Shown here: positions 40,015-49,849 of the stretch, piece after piece
Layout of the letters: each line of letters opens with the position of its first letter
Numbering within the stretch: the stretch's first letter is position 1
Assembly (NCBI RefSeq): GCF_002019635.1
Contig: NZ_KV917372.1
Span: forward strand, 2,028,290-2,092,289
Direction: 5' to 3'
Length of the DNA stretch: 64,000 nucleotides
From: Metabacillus halosaccharovorans
GTDB lineage: Bacteria > Bacillota > Bacilli > Bacillales > Bacillaceae
Notes under the pieces: model-generated
Told to the model about the DNA's origin: nothing
What the model saw: the letters and a program-made list of their open reading frames with translations, nothing else
Databases searched by the model: none
Program-made: the position numbers and the translations under genes

Positions 40015-40644
40015 TTATTTTTTATCGGTCTTCCTTGAGAAAATAGCTTGGGCTTCTTGGATTTCTCCTCTTATCTGGGACATTTCTTCATCTAGTGAGT
40101 AAGCAGCTTCAGCAGCTCGTTTTAAGCGGACTTTGATGTTGTCCGGTATGTTTCCACTGTATTTATAATTTAATGAGTGTTCAATCGTTGCCCAAAAGTT
40201 CATTGATAACGTACGAATCTGAATTTCAACCAGCAGCTTCTTTTCACCTGCAATAGTTTGTACCGGGTATCTTGCAACAAGGTGATACGATCTGTAACCA
40301 CTGTCTTTTTGATTTGTAATATAGTCTCGTTCCTCAATGATTTCGAGGTCGTTTCGATTTTTCAACATATTTACAACAAATCGAATATCATCAACAAACT
40401 GACACATCATCCTTACCCCTGCGATATCTTGAAGACCTTCTTCCAAATCTTCCATTGCTATATTTTTCCGCTTAGCTTTATCTAAAATACTAGCAATAGG
40501 CTTCACTCGCCCAGTAACAAACTCGATCGGAGAATTCGAATGTTCCAGCTCATATTGTGACCGAATGCCTCTTAACTTAACCTTTAATTCCTCCACTGCC
40601 TGGTTATAAGGAGCCAAAAAGGCTTTCCATTGTTGACCTTCCAT
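40015..40644 (-). CDS. sasB: Small alarmone synthetase YjbM (SasB/RelQ)
   Basis: A 209-residue single-domain (p)ppGpp synthetase without a hydrolase domain. It reads SPIEFVTGRVKPIASILDKA, DIAGVRMMCQFVDDI, ERDYITNQKDSGYRSYHLVA and EIQIRTLSMNFWATIEHSLN, covering the GDP/ATP-binding and catalytic Glu/Asp sites. RelQ-type enzymes are tetramers activated by pppGpp and respond to cell-wall stress. ATG at 40644 follows TTAGGGGGA. It is just upstream of nadF and yjbO. Confidence 0.92.
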   Translation of the reverse strand: MEGQQWKAFLAPYNQAVEELKVKLRGIRSQYELEHSNSPIEFVTGRVKPIASILDKAKRKNIAMEDLEEGLQDIAGVRMMCQFVDDIRFVVNMLKNRNDLEIIEERDYITNQKDSGYRSYHLVARYPVQTIAGEKKLLVEIQIRTLSMNFWATIEHSLNYKYSGNIPDNIKVRLKRAAEAAYSLDEEMSQIRGEIQEAQAIFSRKTDKK

Positions 40645-40686
40645 CTATGTATCCCCCTAACACAACCGCCTGTTGTCCACTACATT

Positions 40687-41070
40687 TTAAGATAGAGAAA
40701 AAAGTTCTACTACCTTGCTCTCCATTTCATCTCCGTAATTTGCATTATCTTTAATATTTTCTAATAGATAACGTAATTCATCTGTTAAATTTTCGAGCTC
40801 AATCTGCTTGCCATTCAATTTCATAGCAACTTTATACTCTTTATCCAACGCTTCTTTTAAATGCGGCCAAATTTGATAAGGAAGACTTGCATAGACAAAC
40901 TCATCTTCTGATTCCAATATATAAATAAAAGCCAATTGATCAGAATCAACAAGCATCTGTCCTTGTGCCTTTACATCACTTTGTTCCAATCCGGATGAAA
41001 TTTCTGCCGGCTCCAAAATTAATACATGATCTTCTACTTTTGCTTCGACTAATTCAATTCTAGTATTCAT
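40687..41070 (-). CDS. yjbL: UPF0738 family protein YjbL
   Basis: A 127-residue acidic cytosolic protein of the UPF0738 family, matching B. subtilis YjbL in length and place. Beta-rich N-terminal part (RIELVEAKVEDHVLILEPAE), then ESEDEFVYASLPYQIWPHLKEAL and a helical end. No catalytic motif is visible. ATG at 41070 follows GAAGGAGA. It is divergent from yjbK. Function unknown. Confidence 0.82.
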   Translation of the reverse strand: MNTRIELVEAKVEDHVLILEPAEISSGLEQSDVKAQGQMLVDSDQLAFIYILESEDEFVYASLPYQIWPHLKEALDKEYKVAMKLNGKQIELENLTDELRYLLENIKDNANYGDEMESKVVELFSLS

Positions 41071-41231
41071 ACGAATCTCCTTCCATTACAATCCAAGATT
41101 ATTTTACCATATTAAAAAGTTACATGATAACATTGCAGACTATTTAAATTCGAGAGATAATAAGAAATGCGGAAGCACCTGTTTAAGGTAATGGCTTTCG
41201 TTGAAACTCTGATTAGTGAGGTCAAACCGAT

Positions 41232-41816
41232 ATGTCACAGGAAATAGAAATTGAATTTAAAAACCTATTAACTCGCAATGAGTTTAAGAACATAAAAGAA
41301 GTATTTCAGTTGAAGGATGAACAATTTTTTCTTCAGGAAAATCATTATTTTGACACCCCACAGTTTTCATTAAAAGATCTTGGATCTGCTCTTCGAATTC
41401 GAAAGAAACAGAATCAATTTGTCATGACATTAAAGGAGCCTGCACAAGTTGGCATACTGGAGACTCATCAAATCGTTACAAAAAAAGCAGCCCAACAGAT
41501 GATGGAAACTGGGATTCTCGAGGATGGACAAATTACTGAGAGATTAACGAGCCTTGGAATTAATAAAGCGGACATGACCTATTTTGGTACTTTATCCACA
41601 TTACGGGCAGAAATAAATTATAAAAATGGTTTACTTGTGATCGATCACAGCCGATATTTAAATATAGAGGACTTTGAACTTGAATATGAAGTAAAAGATG
41701 AACAAGAAGGTAAAAATGTTTTCCATAATCTTTTAGAAGAACTAAATATACCAATTCGCGAAACGAAAAATAAAATTCGCCGTTTTTATGAGCAAAAATA
41801 TAGTGAGATGAGGTAA
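41232..41816 (+). CDS. yjbK: CYTH-domain protein YjbK (triphosphate tunnel metalloenzyme)
   Basis: A 194-residue CYTH protein. The signature [11 protein letters not shown] (ExExK-type) starts the protein; [17 protein letters not shown] and the final ENKIRR-like [14 protein letters not shown] supply basic residues of the tunnel. CYTH enzymes hydrolyse inorganic or organic triphosphates; the substrate here is unknown. GTGAGGT precedes the ATG at 41232. It is followed five bases later by yjbJ. Confidence 0.9.
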   Translation: MSQEIEIEFKNLLTRNEFKNIKEVFQLKDEQFFLQENHYFDTPQFSLKDLGSALRIRKKQNQFVMTLKEPAQVGILETHQIVTKKAAQQMMETGILEDGQITERLTSLGINKADMTYFGTLSTLRAEINYKNGLLVIDHSRYLNIEDFELEYEVKDEQEGKNVFHNLLEELNIPIRETKNKIRRFYEQKYSEMR

Positions 41817-41821
41817 GACTT

Positions 41822-42472
41822 TTGGATATTAAAATGCAATATTACAAAACCATGCTTGAACTGCAGGCACTTCAAAGCTTTAATCAATCTGCTAATCAGT
41901 CAAGTAATTCCACTTTTGAAACGAATTTTCAAGAACTACTAAAATCTTTCTTATCAGTCGGTACTAGCAGTAATAATGAAACAGTCCAACAGAATGTTAC
42001 ACCAACACTATCATCTTTGCCAATATCTTCGTTGATGAGTTCACCTGTTGTTGATCAATTGACTTCTACTAGTCAATCGGACACTCCTTTACAGGCAAAC
42101 TCAATTGATGAAATCATTAATAAAGCAGCCGAAAAGTATGGTGTAGATGAGAAGTTAATTCGTGCTGTCATTAAACAGGAATCCGGTTTTAACCCGACTG
42201 CCAAAAGCCATGCCGGAGCAATGGGTTTGATGCAGCTAATGCCTGCAACTGCAAGATCTCTTGGAGTTGATAATCCGTTAGATGCCGCCCAAAATGTTGA
42301 CGGAGGAACAAAATATTTAAAACAAATGCTATCACGATACAATGGAGATGTTTCCCTCGCTTTAGCAGCATATAATGCGGGACCAGGAAACGTAGACAAA
42401 TATGGCGGTATTCCTCCATTTAAAGAAACACAAAACTATGTAAGAAAAATCACGTCAACTTATCAGGTGTAA
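41822..42472 (+). CDS. yjbJ: Lytic transglycosylase YjbJ (SLT domain)
   Basis: A 216-residue protein. The first 95 residues are Ser/Gln/Asn-rich and disordered; the rest is an SLT family 1 domain: [20 protein letters not shown] with the catalytic Glu, [37 protein letters not shown] and ETQNYVRKI. It cleaves peptidoglycan glycan chains. No conventional signal peptide is seen, so the export route is unclear. The start is TTG at 41822, seven bases after AGATGAGGT; an ATG at 41834 is an alternative. Confidence 0.88.
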   Translation: MDIKMQYYKTMLELQALQSFNQSANQSSNSTFETNFQELLKSFLSVGTSSNNETVQQNVTPTLSSLPISSLMSSPVVDQLTSTSQSDTPLQANSIDEIINKAAEKYGVDEKLIRAVIKQESGFNPTAKSHAGAMGLMQLMPATARSLGVDNPLDAAQNVDGGTKYLKQMLSRYNGDVSLALAAYNAGPGNVDKYGGIPPFKETQNYVRKITSTYQV

Positions 42473-42484
42473 AGTAAACTTTTT

Positions 42485-42513
42485 AAAGACCATCTTCTTG
42501 ATGGTCTTTTTTT
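42485..42513 (+). terminator. Terminator of yjbK-yjbJ
   Basis: AAAGACCATC-TTCTT-GATGGTCTTT followed by a T run. Confidence 0.9.
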
Positions 42514-42551
42514 AAACTGATAAGATAGTATATAATTTGTACTTAGTTTTA

Positions 42552-42618
42552 GTGTCTAGCTCCAGGCGCCATCGGCTCGAGGTCATAAGGCGATTGGCAG
42601 GCGCCTTGCGCTTTTCTT
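42552..42618. repeat. Family B repeat, shortened copy 3
   Basis: In reverse orientation it retains both ends (AAAAGCGCAAGGCGCC and GGCGCCTGGAGCTAGACACT) and the CTTATGACCTCGAG arm of the copies at 11477 and 19587. The central 50-60 bp are missing. The ends still pair. The rest of the 304-bp gap before yjbI shows nothing else. Confidence 0.75.
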
Positions 42619-42776
42619 CTTCCACATACAATAATGGTAAATATAACATTTGAGAGCGGTTTGTTTGAGATATGAAAGAACGCTTGTTAAAATGAATTTA
42701 CATCAAAACAAAAAACTACCTAAGATTCAATTTTAACGTAACTTGTTATTTAGCATATCGAAAAGGAGAAATCAAC

Positions 42777-43208
42777 ATGACGAATCAACATTTAACACCT
42801 TATGAAGCGATCGGAGAAGAAACACTTTCGCAGCTTGTTGATACCTTTTATTCTCATGTTCAGAATCACCCGTTACTGGCTCCCATATTTCCAGATGATC
42901 TCACGGAAACAGCACGTAAGCAAAAGCAATTTCTGACACAATACTTAGGTGGACCACAACTTTATACAGAAGAACATGGGCATCCGATGTTAAGAGCAAG
43001 ACATCTGCCCTTTGAAATCACACCTTCCAGAGCAAATGCTTGGATAAGCTGTATGCAAACCGCTATGAAAGAAACAGGCTTAGAAGGGGAAATAGCGGAT
43101 TTTCTCCTTCATCGATTACAGCTAACAGCACATCATATGGTCAACACAATTGAACCGGAAGAAGAAAGCAATCAGAAAGAAGGCACAAACAATGAAGGAA
43201 CATCATGA
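42777..43208 (+). CDS. yjbI: Truncated haemoglobin YjbI
   Basis: A 143-residue group II truncated haemoglobin: [42 protein letters not shown], then [13 protein letters not shown], which contains the proximal histidine of the F helix, and the group II aromatic residues. It binds haem and oxygen or NO. In Bacillus it always neighbours spxH, and roles in protecting SpxH or in redox defence have been proposed. AAAAGGAG precedes the ATG. Its 3' end overlaps the spxH start by 17 bp. Confidence 0.92.
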   Translation: MTNQHLTPYEAIGEETLSQLVDTFYSHVQNHPLLAPIFPDDLTETARKQKQFLTQYLGGPQLYTEEHGHPMLRARHLPFEITPSRANAWISCMQTAMKETGLEGEIADFLLHRLQLTAHHMVNTIEPEEESNQKEGTNNEGTS

Positions 43209-44076
43209 GAAACAGAACGTATCCCTCTTCTTCTCCCATTGTCATGGGCATCCTGATAAACCAATTGAGATTTATATGTTTGTTGATCCTCTATGCCCCG
43301 AATGTTGGGCATTGGAACCAATTATAAAAAAGTTACAAATCGAGTACGGACGGCTTTTCACCCTTAAATACATCATTAGCGGACGTCTCGCTACATTGAA
43401 TATTACAAAAAGAAAAAGCCCTGAAAAGCTCGCTCAGGCTTGGGAAAAAACTGCATGTCGTACAGGCATGTCTTGTGACGGTAAAGTATGGATGGAAAAT
43501 CCATTATCAACTCCGTATCGGGCATCACTGGCAATAAAATCCGCTGAATTGCAAGGTAGAAAAGCAGGACTTCGCTATTTACGAAAATTGCAGGAATTAT
43601 TATTTATTGAAAGTCAAAATGTATCAGATGAAGAAATTTTAGTAGATATTGCCAATAACGTAGGACTGGATGTAACTGAATTTCGGAAGGACCTCCATTC
43701 TGAGAGTGCTGCAAAAGCATTACAATGTGATCTTAAAATCACATCAGAAATGGATATCCAGGAAATCCCCACACTCGCCTTTTTTAGCGAAGAAGTTGAG
43801 CAGGAAGGATTAAAAATAACCGGCATTTATTCTTATGAAATGTATGTAGAGCTTTTAGAAGAAATGGTTGGTGACGTGATTAAACCTTCCCATACACCTC
43901 CATTGGAAATATTCTTACAGCATTATCGATTTGTTGCATCAGTTGAGATTGCAACCGTTTATAATATGACCATAACTGAAGTAGAAAAAGAGCTTAAAAA
44001 GCTGGTTCTTTCCCAAAAAGTTGAAAAGATTCAAGCGAAACACGGAACATTTTGGAGATATACAGGAACCAAATAA
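43192..44076 (+). CDS. spxH: Spx degradation adaptor SpxH (YjbH)
   Basis: A 294-residue DsbA-like protein that delivers Spx to ClpXP. After a His/Cys-containing head (SHCHGH) it reads [20 protein letters not shown] with the thioredoxin-like CPEC (Cys35, Cys38), then [26 protein letters not shown] and the helical insertion. The start at 43192 is taken because upstream codons in the open frame have no ribosome-binding site. Translation is coupled to yjbI. The target gene spx lies about 8 kb to the right. Confidence 0.92.
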   Translation: MKEHHEKQNVSLFFSHCHGHPDKPIEIYMFVDPLCPECWALEPIIKKLQIEYGRLFTLKYIISGRLATLNITKRKSPEKLAQAWEKTACRTGMSCDGKVWMENPLSTPYRASLAIKSAELQGRKAGLRYLRKLQELLFIESQNVSDEEILVDIANNVGLDVTEFRKDLHSESAAKALQCDLKITSEMDIQEIPTLAFFSEEVEQEGLKITGIYSYEMYVELLEEMVGDVIKPSHTPPLEIFLQHYRFVASVEIATVYNMTITEVEKELKKLVLSQKVEKIQAKHGTFWRYTGTK

Positions 44077-44085
44077 AGGGATTGG

Positions 44086-44113
44086 GGGATTGACTATAGT
44101 CAATCTCTTTTTT
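44086..44113 (+). terminator. Terminator of yjbI-spxH
   Basis: GATTGACTATAGTCAATC palindrome followed by TCTTTTTT. Confidence 0.8.
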
Positions 44114-44150
44114 ATGAATAAGAAAGTAAAGAACTTTCACTTCCAAAATA

Positions 44151-44184
44151 AAAAGACCCTATACAAAGTAAAGGGTCTCTTTTA
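44151..44184. terminator. Second hairpin after spxH
   Basis: AGACCCT and AGGGTCT around 11 nt, followed by CTTTTA, with AAAA on the other flank. The remaining 270 bp to the next gene show no other feature except the small gene's promoter region. Confidence 0.65.
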
Positions 44185-44451
44185 TATGTCTTAACGACAA
44201 CAAAGGGGATGGGAGAAATTTTTCACGGTCAAACAAAGGGGTAAATGTTTGTTTGTGATTAATTTCACATCTATAATATATCAAAATGTGTCGACATTTG
44301 ACAAGTAAGATAGCTCCTTTTCACAAAAAATTCACATTCCAATGAGGTTTAGTTGCACTTCTCGATGACTTAACCTGTCTCAATTTTCATGGATAATTGG
44401 TTCACTGATAACATATAAAATACTAAGAATTAATTCTAAGGGGGATTACTC

Positions 44452-44625
44452 ATGAAAGGTAGCTGGATCCTGCTTCTCACCTTAATAACAATCGTTTTAA
44501 TCATTATTAACTTATTAGCATTTATGGACATTTTCCCGCTATATATTACCTCTCCTCTACTATTTATTGCTATTTTTACAACTCTTTATTTTATTAACCA
44601 TCGAAAAACATTTAAAGGATTTTAA
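44452..44625 (+). CDS. 57-residue two-helix membrane protein
   Basis: Reads MKGSWILLLTLITIVLIIIN as a first helix, a short FMDIFPLYITSP turn, then a second helix (LLFIAIFTTLYFI) and a basic end NHRKTFKGF. AAGGGGGA stands eight bases before the ATG, and the pattern is that of a real small membrane protein missed by length cut-offs. It is convergent with pepF. Function unknown. Confidence 0.65.
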   Translation: MKGSWILLLTLITIVLIIINLLAFMDIFPLYITSPLLFIAIFTTLYFINHRKTFKGF

Positions 44626-44645
44626 AGAATTAATATGTTATAACC

Positions 44646-44679
44646 CAAAAAGGAATGTGCAATTGCACATTCCTCTTTC
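44646..44679. terminator. Bidirectional terminator at the pepF 3' end
   Basis: Perfect 24-nt palindrome AGGAATGTGCAATT and its complement (44651-44674), with T-rich flanks on both strands. Confidence 0.85.
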
Positions 44680-44682
44680 ATT

Positions 44683-46611
44683 TTAACTATTCACTTTCGC
44701 TAATAACTCTTCCATTTCATTTAATTTTTCTTCAAATACTTTGCAAGCTTCTTCGATCGGTGCAGATGAAGTCATATCAACACCTGCTTTTTTAAGAACT
44801 TCAATTGGATAATCAGAGCTTCCTGCTTTTAAAAATTCTACATAACGGTCTACAGCAGGCTGACCTTCCTCTAGAATTTGGTTGCTCAATGCTGTTGCAG
44901 CACTATAACCTGTTGCATATTGATAAACATAGTAATTGTAATAGAAATGAGGAATTCTCGACCATTCCAATCCGATTTCTTCATCAACTACAATATCTTC
45001 ACCAAAGTATTTTTTGTTTAAGTCATAATAGGTTTTTGTTAATAATTCAGGTGTTAACGGCTCTCCATCCTGTGCTTTTTGATGAATGATATGTTCAAAT
45101 TCAGCAAACATGGTTTGACGGAAAACAGTTCCTCTAAATCCTTCAAGGAAATGATTTAGTAAATATAACCGTTTCTTTTCGTCATCAATTGTATTTAACA
45201 GGTAATGATTTAACAGTGCTTCATTACAAGTTGAAGCTACTTCTGCAACGAAAATAGAGTAGTTTCCATAAGGATATGGTTGAGACTTGCGTGTGTAATA
45301 GCTGTGTACAGAATGTCCGAACTCATGAGCAAGTGTAAATAAATTGTTAACATTATCCTGCCAGTTCATTAAAATGTATGGATTTGTTCCATATGTACCT
45401 GAAGAATAGGCACCACTGCGTTTTCCCTTATTTTCATGAACATCAACCCAACGATTTTCAAAGCCTTCTTCAAGTATAGAAATGTAATCTTCTCCTAATG
45501 GCTCAAGACCTTTTAAGATATAGTCTTTTGCTTCGTCATAGGTTACTTCCATTTTCACATCTTTGATGAGAGGTGTATACAGATCATACATATGAACTTC
45601 ATCAAGCTTCAGTACTTCTTTACGAAGCTTCACATACCGTTGAAGCAAATCCAAATGATCATGAATCGTATTCACTAAATTATCGTAGACTTCCTCAGGA
45701 ATATTGTCACTGCTTAGTGCTGCCTGCCTAGCAGAATCATAATTTCTTACCTTTGCACTAAAATTGTCTTTTTTTACTGTCCCACTTAAAGTACTGGCAA
45801 AAGTGTTTTTGAATTCATCATATTTTCCATATACTGCTTTAAATGCCTCTTCACGTACTCTGCGATCTTCGCTTTCTAAAAAGCGGATATATCGGCCATG
45901 TGTGATTTCTACCTCTTCCCCGTTTTCATCCTTAATTGTCGGGAAAGTTAAGTCAGCATTGTTCAGCATACCAAATGTATTGCTTGAAGAATCCAAGACC
46001 TCTGAAGCTTCAGCCAATAGTTCTTCCTTTTCAGCTGAAAGAACATGTGGACGCTGACGATTAATTTCGTCTAAAGCATGCTCATATAGTTTCAGCTCTT
46101 CTTTTTCACCTAAAAATTGCTTAATTTTCGCTTCATCAATTGATAGAATTTCCGGTACAATATATGAGCTAATACTTGAAGCCTGTGTGTATAAATTTCT
46201 GGCACGATCATTTAGTGCCTGGTACTTTGAGTTTGTTGTGTCCTGATCATACCTCATATGTGCATATGTATACAGTTTTCCTAAGCGCTCCATTACTTCG
46301 TCTTGATAGAAAAGAGCTTCATGAAGTGATGCTGCACTGTCCCCTAGTTTTCCTTTAAACTCGGCTAATTTAGGTAGTGCTTGTTGGACTTCATTATATT
46401 CTTTCTCCCAGGCATCATCTGTAGAAAAAATATCCTCTAATCTCCATGTATCATCTACTTTGATGTCACTTCTAGATGGTAACTTTTTTACTGCTGCTTG
46501 TTCCGACATATCATTTCCCCCTTTAACGTTAACAGCTAATGCGGAGCTTGGGCTCATTGAACCCATAAGTGTAAAAGCTGTTAGAAGAGATAACAGTTTG
46601 CTTATGTTCAT
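44683..46611 (-). CDS. pepF: Oligoendopeptidase F with a possible signal peptide
   Basis: An M3B zinc peptidase that cuts medium-size peptides. Zinc site TLAHEFGHSVHSYY plus the downstream EVASTCNE glutamate; SRIPHFYYNYYVYQYATGYS is the substrate-side motif. Two starts are possible in frame. The ATG at 46611 has GGGAGGG six bases upstream and gives 642 residues with a plausible signal peptide (LLSLLTAFTLMGSM, cleavage near SALA). The ATG at 46509 has AAAGGGGG upstream and gives the usual 608-residue cytosolic form, MSEQAAVKK. Both sites look functional. The gene follows a small membrane-protein gene by 38 bp. Confidence 0.92.
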   Translation of the reverse strand: MNISKLLSLLTAFTLMGSMSPSSALAVNVKGGNDMSEQAAVKKLPSRSDIKVDDTWRLEDIFSTDDAWEKEYNEVQQALPKLAEFKGKLGDSAASLHEALFYQDEVMERLGKLYTYAHMRYDQDTTNSKYQALNDRARNLYTQASSISSYIVPEILSIDEAKIKQFLGEKEELKLYEHALDEINRQRPHVLSAEKEELLAEASEVLDSSSNTFGMLNNADLTFPTIKDENGEEVEITHGRYIRFLESEDRRVREEAFKAVYGKYDEFKNTFASTLSGTVKKDNFSAKVRNYDSARQAALSSDNIPEEVYDNLVNTIHDHLDLLQRYVKLRKEVLKLDEVHMYDLYTPLIKDVKMEVTYDEAKDYILKGLEPLGEDYISILEEGFENRWVDVHENKGKRSGAYSSGTYGTNPYILMNWQDNVNNLFTLAHEFGHSVHSYYTRKSQPYPYGNYSIFVAEVASTCNEALLNHYLLNTIDDEKKRLYLLNHFLEGFRGTVFRQTMFAEFEHIIHQKAQDGEPLTPELLTKTYYDLNKKYFGEDIVVDEEIGLEWSRIPHFYYNYYVYQYATGYSAATALSNQILEEGQPAVDRYVEFLKAGSSDYPIEVLKKAGVDMTSSAPIEEACKVFEEKLNEMEELLAKVNS

Positions 46612-46649
46612 ATCCAACCCTCCCGAAGATCATTCTCCGCATGAGCCAA

Positions 46650-46820
46650 TTAAAAATCATTCCTTATATAATCGAAAGGATTTTCTGTTGGATATGACTC
46701 CTTACTATCTCTATCTTCACCCCGCATTGCTTCTTTTGTCAAATAGTAAGTAGCTGCCCCAACACCTAACATCGAAGCCACCATTAAAACAGGATTACTT
46801 TTTCTCTTCATATTAAACAT
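46650..46820 (-). CDS. 56-residue single-helix membrane protein upstream of pepF
   Basis: Reads MFNMKRKSNPVLMVASMLGV followed by GAATYYLTKEAM (one hydrophobic helix) and an acidic tail ending NPFDYIRNDF. AAAGAGGTGA precedes the ATG at 46820. The layout (basic head, helix, acidic tail with a conserved-looking aromatic end) resembles the small protein at 12204-12485. It lies between coiA and pepF in the same direction. Function unknown. Confidence 0.65.
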   Translation of the reverse strand: MFNMKRKSNPVLMVASMLGVGAATYYLTKEAMRGEDRDSKESYPTENPFDYIRNDF

Positions 46821-46891
46821 ATGTTCACCTCTTTATGTTAATATCTCCCTTTTAATTTGTTCAAAAAATAAATTACTATTCACTGTCGTAT

Positions 46892-48076
46892 TTATATTGA
46901 TCCTATTATTTTTACATCTTCCTTGAACAGCTCTTCCATTTGGTTTGTCCACCTTATTTCTTTTATCTTCTTCAATCGATCCTTTCCTTCGAAAACCACA
47001 ACTGCCAAGTCTGCAAGCTTCATGAGATATGTATCAATTGCTGAAATAAAGGACACTTGCTTTATTAAAGAACGAGATGTAATGGAGCCTTCATTCATTC
47101 TCATTGAGATGGCATGGTAAACATCATGTGTACGAAATGAACCATTTAACGAGATAGCATGAATAAACAAGAGGATCCATCCCTGCCACACATAGACAGG
47201 AGATTCAAAAATATAATTATTGGCCAAAGGAAGAAATGCATAGGAAGGTAAATATGAAAGTGGCAGATGAACGGTTTGATATAGATATTGTTGGAGTTTT
47301 GACGATTGTTTAGATTGAAAACCCGGTGCTTTAAGACGAAAACTTCTAACCTTACGAATCCACTCCTTATGCAAATTCTCTTTTTTATAAGGTTGAAGTT
47401 TCATGACATCATGAACGGAGCTTGAGGGTAAAGGGTAATGTTTATGTTCAGAAATAACTGTTCGTGAGGAAAATGGAAGAAGATGATATAACACAATCAT
47501 TGCCCTTGAATTAGGGCAATACGAAAATAGATATGGCGCTGAGTTTTCTTTTTTTAAGATAAAATTCCATTGAAAAGGAGATAGACGATAGGACTGTGAT
47601 GCTACTCTTGTTAGAGTTTTGGCACCTAAGATCCATAGATAGGAGATTCCTTCCTGGTGATATAGTTGTGATCTTTTTCTCAAAATTCTCGTATCAATTG
47701 TTGAGCATTGATATTCAATCGCAATTTTATTTTGATTATATTCAATGAATAAATCCGGGCGCTGCATTGTTTCTTGTAGATAAGGTTCGAGTTGTACAGA
47801 TTCAACCCCTTTCTGACTAGTAAACCAATGATACAAATCATGTTTTCCCCTCATATGATAGTCACTTTCATGACTTCCTTTGACGGTGGGGCATTCCCCA
47901 TATTTTTTGTGTGCAAAATGTGCAGCGATAATAGAGCCAATTTTCAAATCTACTTCTTGCTTACATGTTGGACAGTTGAAGTTCCTTTTTTCCCTGAGCT
48001 TCATTAATCTCTGTCTTGACCACTTTTTTTCTGCAACATTAACCATCAATCCTTCTTGATCAATCGCGACAAACAC
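46892..48076 (-). CDS. coiA: Competence protein CoiA
   Basis: A 394-residue protein required for recombination of transforming DNA. N-terminal zinc-finger-like domain FNCPTCKQEVDLKIG with AAHFAHKKYGECP, then the nuclease-like core HMRGKHDLYHWF, RPDLFIEYNQNKIAIEYQCS (restriction-endonuclease-type D-ExK arrangement) and TDTRIL-like IDTRILRKR. Start is GTG at 48076, preceded by GGGAGGGGAAG. It corresponds to B. subtilis YjbF/CoiA and sits between cls/mecA and pepF as there. Confidence 0.92.
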   Translation of the reverse strand: MFVAIDQEGLMVNVAEKKWSRQRLMKLREKRNFNCPTCKQEVDLKIGSIIAAHFAHKKYGECPTVKGSHESDYHMRGKHDLYHWFTSQKGVESVQLEPYLQETMQRPDLFIEYNQNKIAIEYQCSTIDTRILRKRSQLYHQEGISYLWILGAKTLTRVASQSYRLSPFQWNFILKKENSAPYLFSYCPNSRAMIVLYHLLPFSSRTVISEHKHYPLPSSSVHDVMKLQPYKKENLHKEWIRKVRSFRLKAPGFQSKQSSKLQQYLYQTVHLPLSYLPSYAFLPLANNYIFESPVYVWQGWILLFIHAISLNGSFRTHDVYHAISMRMNEGSITSRSLIKQVSFISAIDTYLMKLADLAVVVFEGKDRLKKIKEIRWTNQMEELFKEDVKIIGSI

Positions 48077-48149
48077 CTGCTTCCCCTCCCTTTTCTATCC
48101 ATTATCCATATGAAGGGGATTTTGACAAATTGCGAAAAGTTAATTTTTG

Positions 48150-48183
48150 AAAAGAAAAACAACCAATTTCCACTGGTTGTTTG
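48150..48183 (-). terminator. Terminator of cls
   Basis: AAACAACCA and TGGTTGTTT stem, followed on the minus strand by TTTCTTTTC. Confidence 0.8.
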
Positions 48184-48193
48184 AACTTTTGTG

Positions 48194-49705
48194 TTAAAGC
48201 AATGGTGACATAAGCCTTGCCCCGGATTCAAAAAGTTTTACCGGAAGCGACCGCTTCGAAAACTGTTCTAAATTAATCTCTCTGGAATGATTAATATCAT
48301 TTATATATGCGTCTACTAACTTTTGTGTACTACCCGTCCGGTATAAAAAGGCGTTCACTTCAAAATTCAAATGAAAGCTTCTCATGTCCATGTTGGCTGT
48401 CCCAATGGAAGCTAGTTCATAATCAACAATTATGATTTTACTATGTAAAAATCCTTTTTCATATTCATATACTTTTACTCCTGCCTCTAATAGCTCAGGA
48501 AAGTATGATCTTGATGCATAATAAACAATTTTTTTATCCGGTCGCTTTGGTACGAGAAGTCTAACGTCAATTCCACTTAATGCGGCAACCTTTAGTGCCG
48601 AGAGAATATCTTCATCAGGTACAAAATAAGGAGAAGCAATCCATATCGACTCTTTTGCAGAGATAATCATTGAAAAAAATAAGTTCTTAATAACATCCCA
48701 TTTATTATCTGGACCACTTGCAATTAACTGCACCCCTCCCGTTTCCTCTAATGACTCTGTGTTTGGTGCTAAATACAAATGAGGTAACAGTTTTTTATCT
48801 GTCATGTAGTACCAGTCTTGTAAAAAAATCATTTGTAATGTTCGAACTGCTTCACCCTTAATCAGTAGATGGGTGTCTCGCCAGTAACCAAAATAGGAAT
48901 CTTTCCCCAGATATTCATCCCCTACATTCAAGCCCCCAACAAAGCCAACTTCTCCATCAATCACGACGATTTTTCTATGATTTCGAAAATTTATTTTATT
49001 GTTAAAGAAGGGAATTTTGACCGGTAAAAACGGAACCATTTCTATACCCGATTTACTTAGTTCTTTAATATATTCTTTAGATAATTTCCAGCAACCAACA
49101 GCATCATATAGAAACCTGATCTCCACGCCTTCATTTGCTTTTTCAATCAGAAGGTTCTTTAACCCTTGTCCAACCTCATCATCTCTCACAATGTAATATT
49201 CAAGATGAATATGATGCTTTGCTTTCTTAATTTCCTGAAAGATATGTTCAAATGTCTCGATTCCATCTGTTAACACTTTTGTCTTGGTGCTAAATGAAAT
49301 AGGACTATGTCCTAAACGGTGAGCTAACTTAAACAATAATTGCTGATGATTCCCCATATGCTCAATTTTATCTTGATATGACCTTTGATTTCCCTCTATT
49401 TCCAAAAATGCTTTTTCATCTAAAAGAGCTTTTTTTTCAAACAACCGCCTCTTTTTAATATTTCTTCCAAAGAATAAATAAAAAAAGAAACCTACTAGAG
49501 GAAATCCCCCTAATACGACGAGCCATGTGATTGTATGAGATGGATGTCTGTTTTCTAAGAAAATGACAATGCAAATAAATATGATGGAAAGTGTAAAAAG
49601 GACACTGACAGATCCAACAATCCAATCTCCCCAGAAACTTTTGGTAATTAGGATAATGGAAGCAATAAGTGTGATAAATAGTAGTAATCGGAATGTAAAT
49701 TTCAT
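48194..49705 (-). CDS. cls: Cardiolipin synthase
   Basis: A 503-residue phospholipase D-type enzyme that joins two phosphatidylglycerols. Two N-terminal membrane helices (about 5-25 and 33-55), then two HKD motifs: HRKIVVIDGEVGFVGG (about 243) and HSKIIIVDYELASIGTAN (about 421). Both His-Lys-Asp sets are intact. ATG at 49705 follows GACAGGTGA. B. subtilis has several Cls paralogues; which one this equals cannot be decided. It is not part of the B. subtilis gene order at this point and stands alone between mecA and coiA. Confidence 0.92.
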   Translation of the reverse strand: MKFTFRLLLFITLIASIILITKSFWGDWIVGSVSVLFTLSIIFICIVIFLENRHPSHTITWLVVLGGFPLVGFFFYLFFGRNIKKRRLFEKKALLDEKAFLEIEGNQRSYQDKIEHMGNHQQLLFKLAHRLGHSPISFSTKTKVLTDGIETFEHIFQEIKKAKHHIHLEYYIVRDDEVGQGLKNLLIEKANEGVEIRFLYDAVGCWKLSKEYIKELSKSGIEMVPFLPVKIPFFNNKINFRNHRKIVVIDGEVGFVGGLNVGDEYLGKDSYFGYWRDTHLLIKGEAVRTLQMIFLQDWYYMTDKKLLPHLYLAPNTESLEETGGVQLIASGPDNKWDVIKNLFFSMIISAKESIWIASPYFVPDEDILSALKVAALSGIDVRLLVPKRPDKKIVYYASRSYFPELLEAGVKVYEYEKGFLHSKIIIVDYELASIGTANMDMRSFHLNFEVNAFLYRTGSTQKLVDAYINDINHSREINLEQFSKRSLPVKLFESGARLMSPLL

Positions 49706-49849
49706 CGATTTTCACCTGTCTTATTTTTATTCTTACTTCCCTTCTTTTAATAAAACAAAACCTTTCCGGCTGTTTTTCAAAGTTTGCTGCTTTATAGTTC
49801 TCACTATTTTATTACTTAAGAATCCTTTTTAACCCTTAAATAGGAAAAT

